Assembly: GCF_001570625.1 (NCBI RefSeq)
Contig: NZ_BBQT01000011.1
Span: 24,943 to 88,942 of the forward strand
Reading direction: 5' to 3'
Length of the DNA stretch: 64,000 bases
From: Syntrophomonas wolfei subsp. methylbutyratica
GTDB taxonomy: Bacteria > Bacillota > Syntrophomonadia > Syntrophomonadales > Syntrophomonadaceae
Shown: positions 18,023 through 25,842 of the stretch, one piece after another
How the letters are laid out: every line of letters begins with the position of its first letter
Position numbering within the stretch: position 1 is the first letter of the stretch
Position numbers and translations under genes: made by a program
The notes under the pieces: generated by a model
Database searches by the model: none
The model's input: only the letters and a program-made list of their open reading frames with translations
Told to the model about the DNA's origin: nothing

Positions 18023-18952
18023 CTAGCCTTGCACCGGTGCCGATTCCGCCTCTGTTTCCACCACCGCAGGATTTTTCCGCAAGCGTTTGAAACGCCCCAC
18101 CGGGTCCAGCAAAAACACGGTAAGCAGGAGCAAGACTATAATCAACACCCCATCAAAAATAAAATTATACCGCCAGGGGCTCAAAGCCTGGCTGGCGGCG
18201 GCATTATAACCATAAGTACGGTAGCCCCCCAGAAAGCTGCTCATAATACCAACGCCTGCCGCCTGGTTGGGGAAGATGGAGAAAAGGGCTACCAGGGGAT
18301 TGGCATAGGAAAAGTACTGGGCCGTGACCTGGGAATTGGGACCGGTCCCTATCCCCTGTAAGAACACCGTTACAGCCAGGGTTCCCACCAGGAACAACAA
18401 GACCACCACATAGCTGACCACCATGGAAACCTGGGTGCGTTTGAACAGGGTTGAGCAGAAGATGCCGATAACTCCAAAAGTAATGGCTGTAGCCAGAGAT
18501 ACCAGGATAACCCGGCCCATATCACTCAGCAGTACTCCCCCAAAGAAGTAGACGATAGCAAAGACCGGCAGGGAAGCAATCACCAGCAAGAGTATATAAC
18601 TTATGGAAGACAGGAGCTTATTCAGGACAATAGAAGCTGAAGACAGGCGGGTACAAAGCAAAAGATCAAAGGTCTGCCGTTCCCGTTCCCCGTTTATTAC
18701 TCCGGCAGTCAGGGCCGGGGTTACAAAAGAAAGCAATAAGAGTTGAAAAACACTCAGTATAATAAATATCTGCGGGCCTACATCCGGACCGAAACCGGAA
18801 TAAAAACCGCGCTTTTGCTGCATCCAGTAATAAGCCAGGGTGATCAAGCCCAGCAGTGCCAGGTAAAGGCTTATCATCAGCGGCGATTTCCAATTCCTCA
18901 TACGGGAGCAAAATTCCTTGGCCAGAATCGGGTTTAATACCAGGCTCTTCAT
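18023..18952 (-). CDS. ABC-2 type transporter permease
   Basis: A 309-residue integral membrane protein with six to seven hydrophobic helices. The FGVIGIFCSTLFKR segment is typical of ABC-2 permeases of the NosY/GldF kind. It overlaps the upstream ATPase gene at one base (18952). It lies in the MoxR operon between the ATPase and the interrupted membrane protein, so it probably forms a dedicated exporter or membrane-remodelling unit for that system. Confidence 0.88.
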   Translation of the reverse strand: MKSLVLNPILAKEFCSRMRNWKSPLMISLYLALLGLITLAYYWMQQKRGFYSGFGPDVGPQIFIILSVFQLLLLSFVTPALTAGVINGERERQTFDLLLCTRLSSASIVLNKLLSSISYILLLVIASLPVFAIVYFFGGVLLSDMGRVILVSLATAITFGVIGIFCSTLFKRTQVSMVVSYVVVLLFLVGTLAVTVFLQGIGTGPNSQVTAQYFSYANPLVALFSIFPNQAAGVGIMSSFLGGYRTYGYNAAASQALSPWRYNFIFDGVLIIVLLLLTVFLLDPVGRFKRLRKNPAVVETEAESAPVQG

Positions 18953-19878
18953 TACTGAACCACCCCTTTCGTAAGCTGCATGAATATGTTCTCCAGATTG
19001 CTCTGGGACTCGGCAAAGGATACCAGGGGAATACCGGCCTGAACCAAATGGGTCAGGATGCGGTTCATTTCCTTCTCATCTCCATTAAACGGTAATTCCA
19101 GCATCTGCTCATCCAGTTTGATGGCGGAATATCCTAATTCGTTATTTATAAGCAACAGGGCCTCGTCTATCTGGCTCAGAACCCGGATTTCAATAGCCTG
19201 GGCGGACTGGCTGCGATGCATGATTTCATCGACACTGCCGCAGGCTACCATTTTCCCGGCTTCTATAATACCCAGATGGGTACAGAGCTCGGTTAATTCA
19301 GATAATATATGGGAACTTATAATTATGGTTTTGCCCATGTTTTTCAGTTCCTTAAGGATTTCCCGCACTTCCACCCGCGCCCGCGGGTCCAGGCCGGAGG
19401 CGGGTTCATCCAAAATGAGCAGAGCCGGGTCGTGAACCAGGCAGCGGGCCAGGCACAGGCGCTGTTTCATGCCCCGTGACAGCGAATCCACATAAGCCTC
19501 CCTTTTATGCTCCAGATCCATCAGCTCCAGCAAATCGGAGATGATTTTTTCTCTCTGCCGGGTGGGAATCCGGTAACTGGCACTGTAGAAATCGAGGTAT
19601 TCGTCTACTTTCAGGTCATCATAAACCCCGAAGAAGTCGGGCATATAGCCTACCAGCTGGCGGATACGGCGAGGGTTTTGGCTCACATCTTCCCCCGCTA
19701 TCCAGGCCTTGCCCGAGCTGGGGCGCAGCAGAGTAGCCAGTATCTTCATGGTTGTGGTCTTTCCGGCGCCATTGGGTCCCACAAAACCAAATATCGCTCC
19801 TTCTTCCACATTAAATGAAAGCCGGTCAACCGCCAGGAACTTGCCATAACTTTTGGATAGTTCTTCTACTTGCAGCAT
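18952..19878 (-). CDS. ABC transporter ATP-binding protein (CcmA/GldA type)
   Basis: A 308-residue nucleotide-binding subunit with Walker A GPNGAGKTT, signature LSRGMKQRLCLAR, Walker B LLILDEPASGLDP and the switch segment IIISSHILSE. It has the extra C-terminal domain usual for ABC-2 partners. It directly precedes the ABC-2 permease and follows the 819-residue exported protein by one base. Cytoplasmic; energises the transporter of the MoxR operon. Confidence 0.93.
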   Translation of the reverse strand: MLQVEELSKSYGKFLAVDRLSFNVEEGAIFGFVGPNGAGKTTTMKILATLLRPSSGKAWIAGEDVSQNPRRIRQLVGYMPDFFGVYDDLKVDEYLDFYSASYRIPTRQREKIISDLLELMDLEHKREAYVDSLSRGMKQRLCLARCLVHDPALLILDEPASGLDPRARVEVREILKELKNMGKTIIISSHILSELTELCTHLGIIEAGKMVACGSVDEIMHRSQSAQAIEIRVLSQIDEALLLINNELGYSAIKLDEQMLELPFNGDEKEMNRILTHLVQAGIPLVSFAESQSNLENIFMQLTKGVVQ

Positions 19879-19879
19879 G

Positions 19880-22339
19880 CTATTCCCCTCCTTCCATATT
19901 GTTGCCCCCCGGAGCTGCCGGGACCGCCTGCGGGGAAAGATATTCTCCCTCCAGACTCAGGGTAACACCGGAAATATTTATATAGCCGGGACCTTTATCC
20001 CCGCTGCCGACTTTTACCTGCAGCGAGCCTTTTTCCGAAACATAAGGCTTCCAATCCGCCAGGAGCATTCCGCCCGGCTGGTAGCTTAAATCCTCCCACC
20101 GGCCTTTATGGAAATTGTATACCATCAGCTTCATAAGGTAAGCCCGCCGGTAATCGTTGGAGCCTACATATAGTTTGAACTCATCTATCTTTACTTCTTC
20201 CCGGGAAAAGGGCAGATCCAGCTCGAACTCCAGAAATCCCCCTTCACATCCAATTCCCCAGGGATCCTGGTTGAAATTGCGCCCGTCAGTAGCGGTAAAA
20301 CGCCCGTTAATTATCCCGGGAGGGATGGACAGAGCTTTTTCGCTAGCCAGCTTTAGTTCCAGGGGAGCAAGGTAGATACTGTTGTAGTTGACCTTCCCCC
20401 GGTTTTCCGGGACAAATACCTGAGAAGCAGCTGCTTTGGAAAAACCTATGAACATTATAGCATCATCTAAGATTTGGCCATTGCGTGATGCATTCTCCAA
20501 AATCTGGCTTGACCACTGTCTTTCCCAGTTGGCCTCTTCTTGATAACCTCGGGGCCGGTATACCGGGTAGCGTTCAAAAACCCGGTAAAAAGCCGGTCCC
20601 CGGTTGGGGCTGAAACGCGGGGCAAATTCCACCTCCACGCTCTGGCCGGGAAGTATTTTGGAAATACGCTGGTAGCCGTAGCGGTTGAGGACGATACAGT
20701 TGGACAGAGTCCGGTCTGATTTATTCTTTACGATCCCCTTTATCTTACCCCGGCTGGTTTCCAGCTGGGCTTCGATTCGCCCGGCCTGCTCTATATTTTC
20801 GTCCAGGGCTATACAGCGCATGGACCAGCGGCTGGCATCATCAAAGCTGACCCGGGTTCTCTCGTCCTGGCTGACAGTGGCCAAAAGCGGAAATTGGCTG
20901 GAGTTATTCCCCCCCATTACACTAACCGTCCTGCGCATCATATGACCCATGTCCCCGCCGATTACATCTACTACCTGCTGGCCTTGCAATTCAAAGGAAA
21001 ACTCTTTCCGGGTAGGGGCAAAAACTCCGGCATAGGTACTGGCCTCCGCCCGGTCCAAATCCGGCTGAAGTTTAACCAGGGTAATAACATTGGTAAACAC
21101 ATCCCGGCCTTTGGCTTTAAAAGCCCCCAGGTAAGTCATGCTGAATAGCAGCACCGCCAGAGCAGGTATCAAGGCCCAGGCCCAATCCCGGCGGTCGTAT
21201 TTTTTGAGGAAAAGGTAAATTCCCGGCCCCAGGAGAACGATATATGCCAGCAAGACCAGGGCCAGCCAACCGGCGGAAGGCAGATCGGAGGCCGGAAAGT
21301 TCCGTAAAATCCAGCCCATGTCCTGGACGCTGCTGACATATCTGCCGCTGCTTCCGGCCATCTGATGCGGGTTAATGCGCAAAATGAGATTGCTCCAGAA
21401 AGCGTTATTTCCCGTCCAGTTGCCAAAGGGTTGCAAGGCCAGGTCATAAGCCAGATAAAGAATATTTCCCCGACCCAGTTTATCCTCAACCACCACCGGA
21501 ATCTCCCCGGAGCTTAACAAAACTTTACCCGAGCGGAGTTGGCCCTCGCTGATAATAAAAGGCTTCTTCACCTCCAGCCTTTCACCGGCCAGTTTTTCCA
21601 TACCGCTCAAAGCGGAAAGCTGGCGAGTGCCGGAAATACCCACCGGCCAGAGAGTTCCCGGCAAATCGAAAAAGGTCTTCTTCCAGTTGGGTCCCCCGCC
21701 CAGAACCAGCATTCCCCCTCTTTGCACCCAGTCTTCCATAGCTTTCAATTGCCCCTTGCTCAGGCTGGAACTGGAGAAGTCGTTTAAGGCCAGAATATCC
21801 AGGTTATCCAGGAGCAGGCTTTTTTCCGGTATATCTTTGGCTTCCAGGTGGGTTACGCTTATTCTCTGCCCGGCAGCAGGAAACTTGATCCCTCCCAGGT
21901 AATCCAAAGTGCTCGGCCCGGAAGCCAAAACGCCTACCAGCATCTCCTGCGGCTGCATAATCGTAACCCGGCTTTTGCATTTGGCCATCTCCTGATCCCC
22001 GGCCATCAATTTAATCTCATAATTAGTGGCTGAATTGGACGGGATAAACATGCTTACCCTCTTCTTGCTCCCGGTTGGAAGTACGACCTCTTTTTGCTGT
22101 TGAATTCGGAGTTCATTATTATTGGTGTCAAACACCAGTCGTCCCCGGATTTCCGGTCCCGGGTTAACCAGGGTTACCTGCAAGGGAAAAGCCTGACCCC
22201 AGCGGGCAAAGCCCTTGAATCCGGCTTCTGCCGTCATCTCCACCTGTCCAGCCGCTTCTGCCGTTGCGGGCGGCAGGCTGCCCAGGAGAAGAAACAGGCC
22301 CAGCAATATAGAAAACGATAATTGCATCATCTTTTTCAT
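19880..22339 (-). CDS. large exported/membrane protein of the MoxR-ABC operon
   Basis: An 819-residue protein with an N-terminal signal peptide (FSILLGLFLLLGSLPPATAEA), a beta-rich external part and a middle region resembling the glutamine-amidotransferase-like fold found in such operons (LDILALNDFSSSSL, GGMLVLGGGPNW). Two helices follow near residues 350-400, then a second beta-rich external domain. No catalytic residues are recognised. ATG at 22339 overlaps the stop of the upstream gene by four bases (ATGA). Probably the surface-exposed partner of the ABC transporter; function unknown. Confidence 0.7.
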   Translation of the reverse strand: MKKMMQLSFSILLGLFLLLGSLPPATAEAAGQVEMTAEAGFKGFARWGQAFPLQVTLVNPGPEIRGRLVFDTNNNELRIQQQKEVVLPTGSKKRVSMFIPSNSATNYEIKLMAGDQEMAKCKSRVTIMQPQEMLVGVLASGPSTLDYLGGIKFPAAGQRISVTHLEAKDIPEKSLLLDNLDILALNDFSSSSLSKGQLKAMEDWVQRGGMLVLGGGPNWKKTFFDLPGTLWPVGISGTRQLSALSGMEKLAGERLEVKKPFIISEGQLRSGKVLLSSGEIPVVVEDKLGRGNILYLAYDLALQPFGNWTGNNAFWSNLILRINPHQMAGSSGRYVSSVQDMGWILRNFPASDLPSAGWLALVLLAYIVLLGPGIYLFLKKYDRRDWAWALIPALAVLLFSMTYLGAFKAKGRDVFTNVITLVKLQPDLDRAEASTYAGVFAPTRKEFSFELQGQQVVDVIGGDMGHMMRRTVSVMGGNNSSQFPLLATVSQDERTRVSFDDASRWSMRCIALDENIEQAGRIEAQLETSRGKIKGIVKNKSDRTLSNCIVLNRYGYQRISKILPGQSVEVEFAPRFSPNRGPAFYRVFERYPVYRPRGYQEEANWERQWSSQILENASRNGQILDDAIMFIGFSKAAASQVFVPENRGKVNYNSIYLAPLELKLASEKALSIPPGIINGRFTATDGRNFNQDPWGIGCEGGFLEFELDLPFSREEVKIDEFKLYVGSNDYRRAYLMKLMVYNFHKGRWEDLSYQPGGMLLADWKPYVSEKGSLQVKVGSGDKGPGYINISGVTLSLEGEYLSPQAVPAAPGGNNMEGGE

Positions 22340-23526
22340 GGCTTAACCCTCCCTACTGGAGCCGGAGCGGCCGGAGCATCCGGAACCGCTGTAGTCCCCT
22401 GTTTAACTCCCGTTGTCGCTTTACTGGCCGCAGCCTTTTTTCCTGCTACCTTCTGCTGGTCTTCATCCAGCTGGTAGCGCAAGTTGATGGATTTTTGCAG
22501 TATGGGGGAGAGCTCATCCTCATCCAAAACGATAAACCCAACCTGCAGTTCCTGACTTTTATCTTTTCCCAGGTAGAGGGCTTCCACTTCCGAAGCCGCA
22601 ACCTTACCCGGCGCTTCCTTGACCTGGAAAGCCCGCAACAGTTTATTGCTGTCTTTCATTTCTATAAATATTACCGGTACTCCGCCTTCAGCCAATTCCT
22701 TAAGCTTTTTAAGCGTTTGGCCCTGCAATGCTTCCTGTTGCTGGTCGGCAAATACCCACACGGCATCCATACTGCCGGCCGGCAAGGAGCCTGCGCCTAT
22801 ATCCTTGGCACTCATATTCCACCATTCCATAGGACTGTTGGTATATTGCTGGTAGTACTTCTCATCATTGGAGACAAAAGCCACCTTAAATCCATAAGAA
22901 GGCTCCATCTCTTCGCCCTGAGCATTAAAAAAGAAAGGAGAAATATCCTGATTCTTGCCGGGAACAGCCGCTAAAAATATGCGGTCTTTTGCCTCGCACT
23001 CCACTATTTTCCCATCCCCTGTTTCCAAGCGCACTTTGGCCACCTGCGGGTTCTTGCAATAGCCGTAAAAAATACCGTCGGCATCCAGGCCGCAATCAAC
23101 CGGGCTGGCCGACAAGTAATTGGTTTCAAACTCCATGCCTTTTTCCAGGGAGAGACGTCCCAGTTTCTTTTCCACCTGGCGCAATCCCAATATGTATCCA
23201 TTTCCGCCTCCGTATTCATAGATCATCCGGTCCATATTGGCCCCTTTTAGCCCATATTCCAGCTTAAACAGCAGATAGCTCTTGCTGCCAAGCTCTCTGA
23301 TATCCAATACCTGCACCCATTTCATTTCTTTCTCCATATCCGGCCTCATACCCAGCGAGTTGTTTTTTAAAAGCTTCGGGCCCTCTTTCTGCAGGATCTT
23401 TTCCGCTTCCTGCTTAATCCGGCTATGGTCGGTACCGGGTGAGAAATAGTAATAGTGGTCAAATGCCAGCCAGGCAATGAGCAAGAGTACTATCCCCCCC
23501 AAAGCGATTCCAAGCCTCTTCTTCAC
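22336..23526 (-). CDS. membrane-anchored protein, first gene of the MoxR-ABC operon
   Basis: A 396-residue protein with one N-terminal helix (GIALGGIVLLLIAWLAF), a large external domain without recognised motifs, and an Ala/Thr/Pro-rich C-terminus. It begins the long minus-strand operon that continues, with short gaps or overlaps, through to the VWA gene at 9200. Resemblance to the DUF4350/GldG-like accessory proteins of ABC-2 systems is only inferred from position. No terminator is seen inside the operon. Confidence 0.6.
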   Translation of the reverse strand: MKKRLGIALGGIVLLLIAWLAFDHYYYFSPGTDHSRIKQEAEKILQKEGPKLLKNNSLGMRPDMEKEMKWVQVLDIRELGSKSYLLFKLEYGLKGANMDRMIYEYGGGNGYILGLRQVEKKLGRLSLEKGMEFETNYLSASPVDCGLDADGIFYGYCKNPQVAKVRLETGDGKIVECEAKDRIFLAAVPGKNQDISPFFFNAQGEEMEPSYGFKVAFVSNDEKYYQQYTNSPMEWWNMSAKDIGAGSLPAGSMDAVWVFADQQQEALQGQTLKKLKELAEGGVPVIFIEMKDSNKLLRAFQVKEAPGKVAASEVEALYLGKDKSQELQVGFIVLDEDELSPILQKSINLRYQLDEDQQKVAGKKAAASKATTGVKQGTTAVPDAPAAPAPVGRVKP

Positions 23527-23651
23527 CTCTTAACCCCCATTCATCTTATTCCGTTCCGATAGATTCCGCCAAACTGGCAGAACCCCATCATATATTCATT
23601 ACTCATTACTGCCCTATTTCCTTTCACCTGCCAAGAAACGTTTTAGAAAAC

Positions 23652-23713
23652 AACGACTATTTTCCCGTACTCTTGAGATTACATGAGTACTGAAAAATAG
23701 CCGTTTCCCCATC
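23652..23713 (-). terminator. terminator downstream of higA
   Basis: Long inverted repeat with arms CTATTTT..GTACTC / GAGTAC..AAAATAG flanked by AACG/CGTT (23652-23705). On the minus strand it is followed by GTTGTTTTC, which fits termination of the higBA transcript ending at 23739. Confidence 0.6.
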
Positions 23714-23738
23714 AAGCTTTTGGTAAAAATATGGGATT

Positions 23739-24062
23739 TTAATGCATACTATATTTTTTTGCTCTATTCTGTGCAGACCGATGAGGCTTAATATCCATAA
23801 ACTCTTTACGCTTTTTAAGTATCTCCTCTTCTAAATCAAAGTCATTTTGTAACCCTAACCACAGTTGAGGAGATGTTTTAAAGTATTTCCCAAGTCTAAT
23901 AGCGGTATCAGGACTAATTCTTCTTTTTCCCCTTATAATCTCAGATATCCTGGTTTGATCAACTTTAATCTCTTTAGCAAGGGCGTAAGGAGTTATTCCT
24001 AATGGCTTTAAAAACTCTTCGTTTAATACTTCTCCAGGATGAATATTCTTAATCCTGCTCAT
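23739..24062 (-). CDS. higA: HigA-family antitoxin (HTH, XRE type)
   Basis: A 107-residue DNA-binding protein. The IHPGEVLNEEFLKPLGIT opening and the HTH (YALAKEIKVDQTRISEIIRGKR) are characteristic of HigA antitoxins. The tail is basic and probably contacts the toxin. It follows the toxin gene by 12 bases, the usual reversed order of hig loci (toxin first). It should neutralise HigB and repress the promoter at 24363-24391. Confidence 0.92.
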   Translation of the reverse strand: MSRIKNIHPGEVLNEEFLKPLGITPYALAKEIKVDQTRISEIIRGKRRISPDTAIRLGKYFKTSPQLWLGLQNDFDLEEEILKKRKEFMDIKPHRSAQNRAKKYSMH

Positions 24063-24074
24063 TTATAACCCTCC

Positions 24075-24356
24075 TCAGTGGTAGTCAACAATCTCAACAT
24101 CCGCACAATTTCCATTATTCCACATGAAACAAATTCTCCATTGGTCATTTATCATTATGCTATATTGCCCTTGTCTATCAGCAGTTAATTGTTCTAAATG
24201 ATTACCTGGTGGTGACCGCAAGTCATTTAATGACACAGCGTTGTTCATATACCTGAGTTTTCTTCTGGCTATCTCTTGGATTTCATGCGGTAAGCTCTTA
24301 GAAAACCTACCACCAAATATTCTCTTTGTTTCTTTGCATTTAAAGCTAGTAATCAT
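24075..24356 (-). CDS. higB: HigB/RelE-family toxin
   Basis: A 93-residue mRNA interferase of the HigB type: MITSFKCKETKRIF at the start and FMWNNGNCADVEIVDYH at the end are family hallmarks. It cuts translated mRNAs at the ribosome. The frame opens at 24404, but the family start is ATG at 24356. A near-consensus promoter (24363-24391) places the transcription start at or within a base or two of this ATG, so the message is probably leaderless; no ribosome site is present. Paired with higA downstream. Confidence 0.92.
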   Translation of the reverse strand: MITSFKCKETKRIFGGRFSKSLPHEIQEIARRKLRYMNNAVSLNDLRSPPGNHLEQLTADRQGQYSIMINDQWRICFMWNNGNCADVEIVDYH

Positions 24357-24362
24357 ACTTAT

Positions 24363-24391
24363 ATAGTATTGGATGGCATTACTATTGTCAA
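24363..24391 (-). promoter_or_regulatory. promoter of higBA
   Basis: TTGACA (24391-24386), 17-base spacer, TACTAT (24368-24363). The expected transcription start, 7 bases downstream, is about 24356, the first base of the higB ATG. Confidence 0.75.
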
Positions 24392-24454
24392 ATGCTACTA
24401 TCAAACTTACTCGGGACTTTCACCCATTAGACTGCACCAATGCCGGGCGCACAA

Positions 24455-24488
24455 CCAAAAAGCCTTTCTAAAAAGAAAGGCTTTTTGG
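24455..24488. terminator. perfect inverted repeat, probable bidirectional terminator
   Basis: Fifteen-base perfect arms CCAAAAAGCCTTTCT / AGAAAGGCTTTTTGG around an AAAA loop. The T runs are inside the arms. It separates RNA element A (24560-24668, minus strand) from the higB promoter. Confidence 0.65.
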
Positions 24489-24559
24489 CTTGAACATAAA
24501 CCCTGTATCTCTTGGGAGAGTGGATACCAAAATTAATGATTATGTATTGTATTATTAAT

Positions 24560-24668
24560 AAAAAAACCAATATCTTTATGAAGCTGGCATAACCGCCCAA
24601 TTCACAAAAATATTGGTTCTTCGGAGCCTCTCCCGACAGGTTCTCCACAATCCACCAAACTATTAAAT
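24560..24668 (-). ncRNA. unclassified structured RNA element, copy A
   Basis: Minus-strand element with its own promoter (TTGATG, 17 bases, TAAAAT at 24703-24675; expected start about 24668). A 5' TTGGTGG segment is followed by a small hairpin GGAG-AACCTGTCGGGAGAGG-CTCC, then by a long stem AACCAATAT...ATATTGGTT that ends in seven T. The TTGGT at the 5' end can pair alternatively with ACCAA of the terminal stem, as in a riboswitch or attenuator. The same layout occurs at 24803-24902 and 25599-25694. No coding gene follows before the hairpin at 24488, so it may be a free small RNA. A 73-aa reading frame across it is judged spurious. Confidence 0.5.
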
Positions 24669-24674
24669 TTTTAA

Positions 24675-24703
24675 ATTTTAGCCCACACTAAAATAAACAT
24701 CAA
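24675..24703 (-). promoter_or_regulatory. promoter of RNA element A
   Basis: TTGATG (24703-24698), 17-base spacer, TAAAAT (24680-24675) on the minus strand, ending just before the element begins. Confidence 0.55.
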
Positions 24704-24767
24704 AAATTTCTGTATTATTTAGTATATATAGTCACTAGATTTTTGTCAATTATTTTCTTAAAAGTTC

Positions 24768-24796
24768 TTGCTCCATTACGATTAATCCTTTATTAT
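24768..24796 (+). promoter_or_regulatory. promoter of RNA element B
   Basis: TTGCTC, 17-base spacer, TATTAT; expected transcription start about 24803, at the first base of the element. Confidence 0.55.
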
Positions 24797-24802
24797 ATTT
24801 AT

Positions 24803-24902
24803 AATGGAGGAGCGTTGAAAAACCCCTACGGGTGGCTCTGCGAAAAACCAGTATTTTAAGCGGGTTACTAATGGAACTATCGCAAGAATACTGGTATTTT
24901 TT
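24803..24902 (+). ncRNA. unclassified structured RNA element, copy B
   Basis: GGAGGAGCGTTG leads into a small hairpin GAGC...AAACCCCTACGGGTGG...GCTC, then a stem ACCAGTATT...AATACTGGT extended by GCG/CGC, with the loop containing TTACTAATGGAACTAT, and a terminal T run. Same order, spacing and conserved GGGTGGC..ACCAGTAT blocks as copies A and C. The DUF2294 gene begins about 250 bases downstream on the same strand. Could act as a riboswitch-like attenuator or as a short independent RNA. Confidence 0.5.
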
Positions 24903-24985
24903 ATTATTCTCCAATATAAAGTGAGGGTTGAGACGGTATACGCGGATGTCTTTTAATTGGCGAACTTTTGTCAGCCATGCTAATG

Positions 24986-25025
24986 CTATAACGAGGTGAA
25001 ATATATCCCCCACCTCGTTGCAGCG
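24986..25025 (+). repeat. CTATAACGAGG...CCTCGTTGCAGCG repeat, short form
   Basis: CTATAACGAGGTGAAATATA followed by TCCCC and CACCTCGTTGCAGCG. The same ends occur, inverted in the window, at 54022-54112 around a longer middle. AACGAGGTG/CACCTCGTT form a hairpin. It lies in the leader between RNA element B and the DUF2294 gene. Confidence 0.55.
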
Positions 25026-25152
25026 GTGTGTTCAAACTGCCCCGCAGTTTCTTCCGATGCTTTAAAGACAAGATTATAGATTAATCGGACGAACAAACAA
25101 AATAGTATTTGCTACTTATCGCAATAGGAGCATTTTTATAGGAGTGAATAAT

Positions 25153-25578
25153 ATGCCATTTGCACCTGATAAGAATGGGCAGTCCCATAATGCGATTAAT
25201 ATCGATGCTCAGCATAAATTGGATGAACGCCAGCGTAAAAAACTACAGCACGAATTCAAGATTTATATGGAGCAGTATTTTAAAGAAAAACTGGGCAAGG
25301 GCGTTGATTACACCAAGATTATTATCTGGGAAGACATGGTCATTGTCAGGGGAGAAAGGTTTCTTACCGAACCGGAGCAATTTATAGTTAAAACTGCAGC
25401 AGGCAAAGAAGTGGTCAGAGCAGCCCGTATGCAAGTAGCCCGGCAACATTCCATTGATAATGTTCCCCATTTTGAAGAAAAATTGCAAGCCAGGGTTATT
25501 CATCAAACCTATGATATTGAACCGGAGAATGATTTTTGGATACATGTTATGGTCTATGACCGCATTTTGACCAAATAG
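25153..25578 (+). CDS. DUF2294 family protein
   Basis: A 141-residue cytoplasmic protein with the DUF2294 pattern: a GVDYTKIIIWEDMVIVRGERFLT core near residues 50-75, a region after it beginning VVRAARMQVARQH, and a C-terminal WIHVMVYD. The family is uncharacterised. The frame opens with GTG at 25144, but that codon lies inside the AGGAG ribosome site; ATG at 25153, 8 bases after AGGAG, is the better start. RNA element B lies upstream with its own promoter and RNA element C just downstream, so expression may be attenuator-controlled. Confidence 0.82.
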   Translation: MPFAPDKNGQSHNAINIDAQHKLDERQRKKLQHEFKIYMEQYFKEKLGKGVDYTKIIIWEDMVIVRGERFLTEPEQFIVKTAAGKEVVRAARMQVARQHSIDNVPHFEEKLQARVIHQTYDIEPENDFWIHVMVYDRILTK

Positions 25579-25598
25579 CAAATTTATATAATTACATA

Positions 25599-25694
25599 CT
25601 CTGGTGGATTACGAAGAAACCGTAAGGGTGGCTTCAAAACAGACCAGTATTCTTATGAATTGTCTTAATGGATCGTAAGGATAGTGGTCTTTTT
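25599..25694 (+). ncRNA. unclassified structured RNA element, copy C, upstream of alcohol dehydrogenase gene
   Basis: Preceded by a TATAAT box (25587-25592). CTGGTGG is followed by hairpin GAAG-AAACCGTAAGGGTGG-CTTC and then stem AGACCAgTATtCTTA / TAAGgATAgTGGTCT with a terminal T run. The 5' CTGGT can pair with ACCAG; in copy A the same positions read TTGGT and ACCAA, a compensatory change. The stem bases also differ between copies while pairing is kept. Lies 150 bases upstream of the Zn alcohol dehydrogenase gene, so it may control it by conditional termination. I do not recognise it as a known riboswitch class. Confidence 0.5.
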
Positions 25695-25842
25695 GTTTTC
25701 GAGCAAACCAATAGAAAGAGGTGATGTGCAACTACTTCCATGTAATATCGAAAGTATCGTAATGATTTCAAAATCGGAGGTTGAAAGTCAGAAAGGGATT
25801 TTTTCATGACATTTTGTACCTCAAGAAAGGAATGGTTAAAAA

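Noticed and set aside
24427..24648. 73-codon frame MENLSGEAPKNQYFC...
   Set aside because: Coincides with RNA element A and the perfect inverted repeat; the conserved features there are RNA pairing, not codons.
24803..25694. Elements B and C as T-box leaders because of the GGGTGG sequence
   Set aside because: No specifier loop, no TGGNACCGCG T-box core, and far too short; downstream genes are not aminoacylation or amino acid genes.
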